Source: JAXDJJ01 sp034665745 (GTDB lineage: Bacteria > Actinomycetota > CADDZG01 > WHSQ01). Taken from it: 64,000 nucleotides of DNA. The notes beneath the pieces were generated by a model that did no database searches, was not told where the DNA came from, and was given only the letters and a program-made list of their open reading frames with translations. The position numbers were made by a program, and so were the translations under genes. Where the stretch lies: the NCBI GenBank assembly GCA_034665745.1, contig JAXDJJ010000078.1, positions 39,874-103,873 on the forward strand, read 5' to 3'. Positions within the stretch are counted from its first letter, which is position 1, and each line of letters opens with the position of its first letter. Shown here piece by piece: positions 41,110-47,665 of this stretch.

Positions 41110-41643
41110 TCAAAAAGTAAGAAGGCTGTGGAGCTCGTAGCCCTCGAGCTTCTCGCGCCCTTTCAGGAACGAGAGCTCCATGATCATCGCGATCCCGCTG
41201 ACCTTTCCACCACAGCGCTCGGTTAGCTCCGCGGTGGCACGGGCGGTCCCTCCCGTAGCAAGGACATCGTCGACGATGAGGATCCGCTCGCCCGGGACGA
41301 TCGCATCTTTGTGTATCTCGAGGTGGTCTTCCCCGTACTCGAGCTCGTAGCGTTCGGTCTCGACCTTCCACGGAAGCTTCCCCTTCTTCCGAACGGGGAT
41401 GAGACCCGACTTGAAACGGTAGGCCAGGGGTGCCGCCACCATGAAGCCCCGTGCCTCTACACCCAGCACCTTGTCGATCTCATCGCGATCGAATAGGTCG
41501 GCGATCGCGTCGATCGTGTACGTGTATGCCTTCTTGTCGGCGAGGAGAGGAGTGATGTCCTTGAACGTGACTCCGGGCTTGGGGAAGTCGGGGATGTCCC
41601 TGATCAGTTCCTTGAGCCACTCGTGGTCGTTGGTGTTCGGCAC
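41110..41643 (-). CDS. apt: Adenine phosphoribosyltransferase
   Basis: 177 aa. IRDIPDFPKPGVTFKDITPLL start, GVEARGFMVAAPLAY, KKGKLP and the PRPP loop ILIVDDVLATGGTA. Salvages adenine to AMP. Lies 9 nt after secF, between the Sec genes and rel as in mycobacteria. Confidence 0.97.
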   Translation of the reverse strand: MPNTNDHEWLKELIRDIPDFPKPGVTFKDITPLLADKKAYTYTIDAIADLFDRDEIDKVLGVEARGFMVAAPLAYRFKSGLIPVRKKGKLPWKVETERYELEYGEDHLEIHKDAIVPGERILIVDDVLATGGTARATAELTERCGGKVSGIAMIMELSFLKGREKLEGYELHSLLTF

Positions 41644-41652
41644 GCCGAGACC

Positions 41653-42807
41653 CTAACGACGCTTCCTGCGCTTCGCTTTCTTCGATCCCGCTCTCGCTCG
41701 TGCCGCGGCGCCACCAGCCGGACGAGGCGGTCGGCTCGCACTGGATGTAGACGTTGCGCCCGGGGTCGGCACCTCTGCACCGGCAAGCGCTGGGGTCACG
41801 CGGGCTTCGGCTCGTTGCGCGTCACGGATCGTCTTCTCGCGAACGTTCTTGTACTTGGGTTCGTGCTCTTTGAGGATCGTGAGCACGGGTGTGGCGAAGA
41901 AGATCGACGAGTAGGCGCCGGTCAAGATACCCACGAACAGAGCCAGCGAGAGGTCTTCCAAGGTTGTGGCACCGAGCAGTCCGGCCCCCACGAACAACAG
42001 GGCTGCGACTGGGAGCAAGGTGGCCAGCGACGTGTTGAGGGAGCGCATGAACACCTGGTTCATGGACAGGTTGGCCGAGTCTTCGTAGGTCATCTTGCCG
42101 GTGCTCGCCAGGGTGGCGGTGTTCTCCTCGACCTTGTCGAACACAACGACGGTGTCGTAAAGGGAATAACCAAGGATCGTCAGGATCGCGATGACCGTAG
42201 ATGGGGTCACCTCGAATCCGACCAGCGAGTAGACGCCGGCCGTGATCAAGAGGTCGTGGGCCAAAGCCGCGATGGCTGCGATCGCCATCTTCCATTCGAA
42301 ACGCCAGGAGATGAACGCAAGGATCACGAGCAAGAAGATGACCAAGGCGTTCCGTGCCTTGCGGGTGATCTCGCCGCCCCACTTGCTACCGATCCGCTGG
42401 CTATCGGTCTCCTCCACGGTGGCACCAACCGTGTCGGCGACGATATTGACGGCCTCTTGCTGCAGTTCCGGATCGGCGATGTCCTTCGACTGAACGATGA
42501 CGCTTCGCCCTGCGTCGCCCTCGGCAGTCTGGATCTGAGCATCACCAGCGTTGATCCCGTCGAGACCGGCGCGGATCGCAGCCTCGACGTCGGTGGTTGA
42601 GGCATCGGCTAGGGGCCCGTCCGAAGCGATGGGGGCAGTGATCGATATCCCGCCCTCGAACTCGATGCCGTAGTTGAGACCGTTGAAGAAAAGGAGAGCG
42701 ATCGACCCGACCATGAGGAAGCCCGACAACGCGAACCAGACGAGTTTGCGGCCGATGAAGTCGATGTTCGTCTCACCGCGGTACAAGCGATGCAGGCGCC
42801 CGGTCAT
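41653..42807 (-). CDS. secF: Protein translocase subunit SecF
   Basis: 384 aa. First helix after FIGRKLVWFALSGFLM, GLNYGIEFEGGI motif, then the SecD/F domain with GYSLYDTVVVFDKVEEN and NLSMNQVFMRSLNTSL; six membrane helices. The C-terminal 80 residues are a basic, Ala/Pro-rich cytoplasmic tail ending KKAKRRKRR, longer than usual. ATGA overlap with secD. Confidence 0.96.
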   Translation of the reverse strand: MTGRLHRLYRGETNIDFIGRKLVWFALSGFLMVGSIALLFFNGLNYGIEFEGGISITAPIASDGPLADASTTDVEAAIRAGLDGINAGDAQIQTAEGDAGRSVIVQSKDIADPELQQEAVNIVADTVGATVEETDSQRIGSKWGGEITRKARNALVIFLLVILAFISWRFEWKMAIAAIAALAHDLLITAGVYSLVGFEVTPSTVIAILTILGYSLYDTVVVFDKVEENTATLASTGKMTYEDSANLSMNQVFMRSLNTSLATLLPVAALLFVGAGLLGATTLEDLSLALFVGILTGAYSSIFFATPVLTILKEHEPKYKNVREKTIRDAQRAEARVTPALAGAEVPTPGATSTSSASRPPRPAGGAAARARAGSKKAKRRKRR

Positions 42808-44219
42808 GCCTCAACCCCCAGTGCCTCTTTGAGACCAACGAAACGTCCCTCACTGAAGAACTTGGTTCGAGCCAGCAATGTCACTGCCGAGCGAGTGAAG
42901 TAGTACGCGACGAGAACGTCGATCAAGGTAGCGAGTCCCAACGTGAGTGCGAACCCTCGAACAGGCCCGACCGCGAGCATGAACAGGATGACGGCCGCTG
43001 CGCCCGTAACGAAGTCGGCGACCAGGATGGTCTTGAACGCCCGTGCCATACCCCTGTCGACCGCGGCCCGCATGCTCTTGCCCGATCTGATCTCATCCTT
43101 CAATCGTTCGAACGCGACGATGTACGAGTCAGCGGTGATGCCGACGGAAACGATGACACCGGCGATACCGGCAAGGCTCAGGGATAGGCCGGCCGACTGG
43201 CCGAGCAGACACATGATCGTGTACAGCAGGGCGCTGAATACGCACAGGCCGACCCACACGACGAGCCCAAGACCCCGGTAGTACAGGAGCATGTAGATCA
43301 TCACGAGGCCGAGCCCAAGGAGACCGGCCTTCAGGCCGGCATCGAGCGAATCGCGACCCAAGGTCGGCGACACTTTCTGTACCTCGGACTGCTCGAGCGT
43401 CAAAGGAAGAGCACCGGTGCGAAGGACCAGGGCTAGCTGCTTAGCCTCTTCCTGGTCCCCTACCGTGATCTCGGTGCCACCTCCACTGATGCCCACGTCA
43501 CATTGCACGTTCGGGTTCATCCCCGCAGCGGATTCGACGCGCCCATCGAGCACGATGGCGACCTGGCTCTTGACGGCATCACCCTCGTCGCGGAGACATG
43601 CGAGCTCGCCTGTGAACGTTGCCCAGGTCCTTGCTCCGTCGCCGGACATCTTGATCGAGACGCGCCATTGATTGCCTAGTTGGTCGGTGACCGCTTCGGC
43701 GTCGTCCACGATCTCACCGGTGAGGCGGGCCGGCTTCAACCGGTACAGGACCCCTGCCTCGTCCGCGTTTGCGGAGGGATACACGACCTCTTTGTCGTTC
43801 ACGTCCGGGCCGTTATCCGTGGTGATCTCGGGAGCGTCCTTCGCGGTCGGAGGGATGACTTCCTCGACCTGCCTGAAGGTCAGCTGCGCGGTACTACCGA
43901 TCAGCTGGAGGGCCCTTTCTTCGTTCTCGACACCGGGGAGTTGGATAAGGATGTTGTTGGTTCCCGCCACGCTGACCTCGGGCTCGGCGACCCCGAACGC
44001 GTCGATGCGTTGCCTGATGATCTCGACGGTCTGCTGCAGAACACCCTGATCGATCTCTGCGCCACCCTGGGCCTCGGCGGTCAGGATGACGCTGATCCCG
44101 CCTTCGAGGTCGAGGCCGAGCTTGGGATGGGTGTTGGTCGTGATGACCGCAGCGAGTCCACCGAACGCAACCAACATGGCCACGAAGAGGCGGATCTTGT
44201 AGCGCCGAACTGATTTCAC
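42804..44219 (-). CDS. secD: Protein translocase subunit SecD
   Basis: 471 aa. N-terminal helix, DLEGGISVILTAEAQ, VNNILIQLPGVENEERAL-type P1 region, and the RND-like membrane half with AGVIVSVGITADSYIVAFERLKDE. Works with SecF and YajC in proton-driven late steps of protein export. yajC lies 9 nt upstream. Confidence 0.96.
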   Translation of the reverse strand: MKSVRRYKIRLFVAMLVAFGGLAAVITTNTHPKLGLDLEGGISVILTAEAQGGAEIDQGVLQQTVEIIRQRIDAFGVAEPEVSVAGTNNILIQLPGVENEERALQLIGSTAQLTFRQVEEVIPPTAKDAPEITTDNGPDVNDKEVVYPSANADEAGVLYRLKPARLTGEIVDDAEAVTDQLGNQWRVSIKMSGDGARTWATFTGELACLRDEGDAVKSQVAIVLDGRVESAAGMNPNVQCDVGISGGGTEITVGDQEEAKQLALVLRTGALPLTLEQSEVQKVSPTLGRDSLDAGLKAGLLGLGLVMIYMLLYYRGLGLVVWVGLCVFSALLYTIMCLLGQSAGLSLSLAGIAGVIVSVGITADSYIVAFERLKDEIRSGKSMRAAVDRGMARAFKTILVADFVTGAAAVILFMLAVGPVRGFALTLGLATLIDVLVAYYFTRSAVTLLARTKFFSEGRFVGLKEALGVEA

Positions 44220-44228
44220 GGCTGGGTG

Positions 44229-44525
44229 TTACTCGGTTACGTCGACGCGATCCTGAGCAAGATCCTCGGCGACCTTGCGGCCGATCGCGGACTTCAGGAA
44301 TCGAACCGTCGTACCGGGAGCGATCTCGACCTCGACATTCTCGTCGCCGATCGAACGGACCGTTCCGTAGATCCCGGTCATCGTGATGATCTCGTCGCCC
44401 GGGCTCACGCTCTCGACGAGCTGGCGGTGCGCTTCCACCCGCTTCTTCTGCGGGCGGATAAGCATGAAATAGAAGATCGCGATCAGAAGCCCCAGGAAGA
44501 TGAGGCTAGACAGTCCTGATTCCAC
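44229..44525 (-). CDS. yajC: Preprotein translocase accessory protein YajC
   Basis: 98 aa. One N-terminal membrane helix (5-22), then IRPQKKRVEAHRQLVESVSPGDEIITMTGIYGTV, the YajC core. Part of the SecDF-YajC complex; gene order yajC-secD-secF is standard. Confidence 0.95.
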   Translation of the reverse strand: MESGLSSLIFLGLLIAIFYFMLIRPQKKRVEAHRQLVESVSPGDEIITMTGIYGTVRSIGDENVEVEIAPGTTVRFLKSAIGRKVAEDLAQDRVDVTE

Positions 44526-44566
44526 TCGGCGTCACGTCCTTCGGGTTAAGGGTTTTACGCGATGCG

Positions 44567-44585
44567 AGCCGCGGAGAGCGGCTCT
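44567..44585 (-). terminator. Short hairpin between ruvB and yajC
   Basis: GAGCCGC/GCGGCTC, a perfect 7-bp stem with 5-nt loop, in the 83-nt gap between ruvB and yajC. It has no U-run on the minus strand, so it may only weaken read-through. Confidence 0.3.
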
Positions 44586-44608
44586 CGGCGGCATCCTAGC
44601 AGGGCGGC

Positions 44609-45634
44609 TTACGACTCGAAGAGCCGGTTGGCGCCCTCCGACGGGGTCACTCCGATGTGTGCGAAGGCCGCCCGCGTAGCAACCCGACCTCGTGGGGTTC
44701 TACGCATGAAACCCAGCTGCATCAGGTAGGGCTCGTAGACGTCCTCGATCGTGTCGGGCTCCTCGCCTACCGCCACCGCCAACGTCGAGAGCCCCACCGG
44801 GCCCCCGCCGAAGCGACCGATAAGAGCCTCGAGGATGGCCCCGTCGACCTTGTCGAGACCCTTCTCGTCGACCTTGAAAACGACGAGGGCATCGCGTGCG
44901 GTCGGGCCGTCGATGAAGCCGTCAGCCCTCACCTGGGCGTAGTCCCGAACGCGTCTCAACAAGCGGTTGGCGATCCGGGGGGTTCCGCGCGAGCGCCGAG
45001 CGATCTCACCTGCCCCCTCGGCGTCGAGGTCGACTCCCAAGATGGTGGCCGACCGGTGGATGATCTGTTCGAGGTCCGAAGGCGGGTAGTAGTCCAGTCG
45101 CTCGGATAGTTCGAACCTGCTGCGCAAGGGACCGGTGATCAGGCCCGCACGCGTCGTGGCTCCGACAAGGGTGAAACGCGGGAGATCGAGTCGGATCGTC
45201 TGCGCGCTCGGTCCTTTGCCGATGACGAGGTCGAGTTGGAAGTCCTCCATCGCCGGATACAGGACCTCTTCGACGGTGCGAGGAAGGCGGTGGATCTCGT
45301 CCACGAAGAGGACGCCGGACTCGTCAAGGTTCGTAAGGATCGCGGCGAGGTCGCCGGCGCGCTCGAGTGCAGGACCGGACGTTGGTCGGATGTCGGCGCC
45401 CATCTCGTGAGCGATCACGTGGGCCAGACTCGTCTTACCTAGACCCGGAGGGCCCGAGAGCAAGAGGTGACCGACGGGTTCGTCCCGTTCCTTCGCTGCT
45501 TGCAGGACGATCCCGAGATGCTCTTTGAGTTCGGGCTGGCCGACGAACTCGTCGAGGGTCTTCGGACGGAGAGAACGTTCGGCCTCGCGCTCTACGGGAT
45601 CGGCTGATGGTGCAACGAGAGCTTCGTCGGTCAC
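44609..45634 (-). CDS. ruvB: Holliday junction branch migration ATPase RuvB
   Basis: 341 aa. RPKTLDEFVGQPELKEHL, Walker A GPPGLGKTSLA, LFVDEIHRLPRTVEE, sensor GATTRAGLITGPLRSRF and the C-terminal winged helix (FMRRTPRGRVAT). Overlaps ruvA by 4 nt. Hexameric motor of RuvABC. Confidence 0.98.
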   Translation of the reverse strand: MTDEALVAPSADPVEREAERSLRPKTLDEFVGQPELKEHLGIVLQAAKERDEPVGHLLLSGPPGLGKTSLAHVIAHEMGADIRPTSGPALERAGDLAAILTNLDESGVLFVDEIHRLPRTVEEVLYPAMEDFQLDLVIGKGPSAQTIRLDLPRFTLVGATTRAGLITGPLRSRFELSERLDYYPPSDLEQIIHRSATILGVDLDAEGAGEIARRSRGTPRIANRLLRRVRDYAQVRADGFIDGPTARDALVVFKVDEKGLDKVDGAILEALIGRFGGGPVGLSTLAVAVGEEPDTIEDVYEPYLMQLGFMRRTPRGRVATRAAFAHIGVTPSEGANRLFES

Positions 45635-46209
45635 GACGCGAGCACTTTCAACGCCGATTTGATGACATCGCTTACTGCATCCTCGGCCGAAGGTTGCAGC
45701 TCGCCGAGCGCTGCGCGCACCTCACCTGGTGAATAACCGAGATTCTCGAGAGCCGATCGCGCTTGCGACAAGACATCGGGGCGCGACCCAACCAGAGAGA
45801 GATCTGGAAGCTCGAGCTTCTCTTTGAGGTCGAGAAGGATCCGTTGCGCGGTCTTCTTCCCGATCCCCGGAATCGATGAGATCCCATCGACGTCGTCCGT
45901 CACCAAAGCCTTCCGGAATGCCTCCGGTGAGAATCCCGAACACAATTGCAGCGCGACCTTGGGCCCCACGCCACTAACCCCGAGCAATGCTTCGAAGATC
46001 CGCTGCTCGGACTGAGTCGCGAAGCCATACAGAGCTAGAGCCTCCTCACGCACGTACGTATGCGTCCAGACGCGCACCCGTTCGCCCTCATGAGGAAGCG
46101 CCGCAAGGGTCTGGGATGAGCACGAAGCTCGATAACCCACGCCGTTGACGTCGATGAGACAGAAGTCCGGACCTTTGGTCGACAGGAGCCCTTCGAGGAA
46201 CGCGATCAT
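45631..46209 (-). CDS. ruvA: Holliday junction binding protein RuvA
   Basis: 192 aa. OB-fold N-terminus (MIAFLEGLLSTKG), helix-hairpin-helix motifs in LLGVSGVGPKVALQLCSGFSP and ISSIPGIGKKTAQRILLDLK, and the flexible-linked C-terminal UBA-like domain. ATGA overlaps on both sides within ruvC-ruvA-ruvB. Confidence 0.97.
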   Translation of the reverse strand: MIAFLEGLLSTKGPDFCLIDVNGVGYRASCSSQTLAALPHEGERVRVWTHTYVREEALALYGFATQSEQRIFEALLGVSGVGPKVALQLCSGFSPEAFRKALVTDDVDGISSIPGIGKKTAQRILLDLKEKLELPDLSLVGSRPDVLSQARSALENLGYSPGEVRAALGELQPSAEDAVSDVIKSALKVLAS

Positions 46210-46709
46210 CGGGCCACCTGTCGAGCCAAGGCGGTCGCAAGACCGCTCCGGTTGAGGTGGCAGATGGCAAGAGCGCAGGCGTCGGCCGCGTCAGGTGGCT
46301 TCGGGACTTCGGCAAGGCCTAGGATCGCCGCGACCATCACCTGCACCTGTTGTTTGGAGGCACCCCCGACGCCAGCAACCGATTGCTTGACCTCGGGAGG
46401 GGTGTACTCGTGTACGGCTAGGCCTGCCTGGGCCGCGGCCGCTAAGGCGACGCCGGACGCTTGACCCACCGCCATCGCCGTCTTCACGTTCGAGTTGAAG
46501 AAGACCCGTTCGATAGCGACGACCTCGGGCTCGTGCTCGGCGATCAATGCGCTGATGTCTCTCCACAGCATCGCCAGGCGGGCAGCTTGAGGTTGGTCGG
46601 AGGGTGTCTTGATCGCCCCGATCACGAGGTGATGGAGCTTGCCGCCACTCCGTTCGACCACCGCCACACCCGTCGTTGCGTAACCGGGATCTACCCCCAG
46701 AACGCGCAC
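46206..46709 (-). CDS. ruvC: Holliday junction resolvase RuvC
   Basis: 167 aa, GTG start (46707-46709) after GGGAGGG. Catalytic acidic residues visible: Asp in GVDPGYATTG, Glu in AIERVFFNSN, and the C-terminal DAADACALAICH pair. Preceded by a LexA-type box (46727-46740), fitting DNA-damage control of ruvCAB as in mycobacteria. Confidence 0.97.
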   Translation of the reverse strand: MRVLGVDPGYATTGVAVVERSGGKLHHLVIGAIKTPSDQPQAARLAMLWRDISALIAEHEPEVVAIERVFFNSNVKTAMAVGQASGVALAAAAQAGLAVHEYTPPEVKQSVAGVGGASKQQVQVMVAAILGLAEVPKPPDAADACALAICHLNRSGLATALARQVAR

Positions 46710-46726
46710 CGGCCCTCCCTAGATAG

Positions 46727-46740
46727 CGAACGCTTGTTCG
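46727..46740 (-). promoter_or_regulatory. LexA (SOS) box upstream of ruvC
   Basis: CGAAC-GCTT-GTTCG, a perfect 5-bp palindrome with 4-nt centre, matching the core of the actinobacterial/Bacillus SOS box (CGAAC-N4-GTTCG). It lies 18 nt upstream of the ruvC GTG. A possible -10 (TATCTA, just downstream of the box on the minus strand) would put the box across the promoter. Confidence 0.7.
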
Positions 46741-46787
46741 GGTAACCCTAAGGGAGGGCTGGGTCGGAGTTGCGGTTTTGCGGGGGG

Positions 46788-46949
46788 TTAGTAACCGAGC
46801 CAAGGGGCGATCGACCCGGAGAGGACCCACGTACCTGATGGCCGGCGAGGCTTCCGGGAGGCTCGGGGGAACCTACGGGCCTTCTCTGCCAGACGCTGGC
46901 GGTCCTTGTCCAACTCCGCTGCTACATCTCCGAGCAGTAGACCTTCCAT
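46788..46949 (-). CDS. 53-aa ORF upstream of ruvC with strong expression signals
   Basis: ATG 46947-46949, TAA 46788-46790; AAGGAGG stands 6 nt before the ATG, and a consensus promoter is 40-75 nt upstream. The peptide starts MEGLLLGDVAAELDKDRQRLAEKAR and continues with a very basic middle (RRFPRASRKPRRPSG) and a WVLSGSIAPWLGY end. Helical acidic/basic N-terminus plus a basic patch suggests a small nucleic-acid or protein binder. No family recognised. The ruvC operon follows after 78 nt with its own LexA box. Confidence 0.65.
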   Translation of the reverse strand: MEGLLLGDVAAELDKDRQRLAEKARRFPRASRKPRRPSGTWVLSGSIAPWLGY

Positions 46950-46995
46950 CACGTGCCTCCTTCTTGGTGCTCGACTTCCTGTAACCCCTGAGAGG

Positions 46996-47024
46996 AGGAT
47001 ACCGGTTAGTTCCTAACCTGTCAA
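46996..47024 (-). promoter_or_regulatory. Consensus promoter for the 53-aa ORF with a palindrome in its spacer
   Basis: Minus strand: TTGACA (47024-47019), 17-nt spacer, TATCCT (47001-46996). The spacer is filled by GGTTAG-GAA-CTAACC, a perfect inverted repeat. A repressor bound there would occlude RNA polymerase. Confidence 0.8.
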
Positions 47025-47050
47025 GTCCTTTTGCTGGTTGCTAAATAACC
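47004..47050. promoter_or_regulatory. Pair of GGTT-N7-AACC operator-like elements
   Basis: First element 47004-47018 (GGTTAGTTCCTAACC), second 47036-47050 (GGTTGCTAAATAACC). Both are 15 bp with the same GGTT/AACC ends; centres are 32 bp apart, about three helix turns. The first sits in the spacer of the minus-strand promoter; the second covers the -35 region of the plus-strand CGNR promoter. A single regulator could control both directions. Confidence 0.6.
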
Positions 47051-47067
47051 TCCCTAGGCCCTATAGT
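47038..47067 (+). promoter_or_regulatory. Promoter of the CGNR gene (leaderless start likely)
   Basis: TTGCTA (47038-47043), 18-nt spacer, TATAGT (47062-47067). The ATG of the CGNR gene begins 7 nt after the -10 box, so the mRNA would start at or next to the ATG; no SD is present. Leaderless mRNAs are frequent in actinobacteria. Confidence 0.6.
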
Positions 47068-47073
47068 GGTGAC

Positions 47074-47625
47074 ATGGCGAACAGACCACCGGCTCCAGGG
47101 CGCCTGGCGATCGTCCAGGATTTCCTGAATACGTACGACCTCGAGGACAACGAAGATGCCTTGTCCACCCCCGAGAAGCTCGACTCATGGCTGTGCAAGC
47201 ACTCCCTGTGCGTGCCGGGTGAGCTGTCCCCCGAGGATGTCTCGTGGACCGGGTCCGTGCGAGAAGCCCTCCGGGACGTCCTCGAGGCCCATCACGGCAC
47301 GCCGTCCCGCGTCCCTGCCACCGGTGTGCTCGAGAAGGCGGCCGAAGCGGGTCATCTCGTTACGCGCTTCACGCCAGACGGGGGCTCGAGCCTCGAAGCT
47401 GCCTCCCCCGGGTTGGCTGGGGCACTTGGTGAGATCCTCGGGATCGTCTACACCGCGATGGCCGATGGCACCTGGTACCGCCTGAAGGTGTGCCAGAACG
47501 ATGTGTGCCGCTGGGCCTTCTACGACCGCTCGAAGAACCGTTCGAGCTCGTGGTGCTCGATGTCGGTGTGCGGCAATAGAGAGAAGGCAGCCGTCTACCG
47601 GAAACGTCACACGATCCACCAGTAG
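47074..47625 (+). CDS. CGNR zinc-finger (ABATE domain) putative regulator
   Basis: 183 aa from ATG 47074. N-terminal ABATE-like domain (about 8-130: RLAIVQDFLNTYDLEDNEDAL, SVREALRDVLEAH) and a C-terminal CGNR zinc finger with Cys140, Cys145, Cys161 and Cys166 (CGNR 166-169), then KAAVYRKRH. This class is thought to be stress- or ligand-responsive transcription regulators in actinobacteria. It is divergently oriented to the ruvC side, with shared palindromes between, so it probably regulates its own gene and the 53-aa ORF. An upstream in-frame ATG (47038) lies in the promoter and is rejected. Confidence 0.9.
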   Translation: MANRPPAPGRLAIVQDFLNTYDLEDNEDALSTPEKLDSWLCKHSLCVPGELSPEDVSWTGSVREALRDVLEAHHGTPSRVPATGVLEKAAEAGHLVTRFTPDGGSSLEAASPGLAGALGEILGIVYTAMADGTWYRLKVCQNDVCRWAFYDRSKNRSSSWCSMSVCGNREKAAVYRKRHTIHQ

Positions 47626-47665
47626 CGCGGCCGATGCTCGCGGGACCTTTGCTGCGATATTTGGT

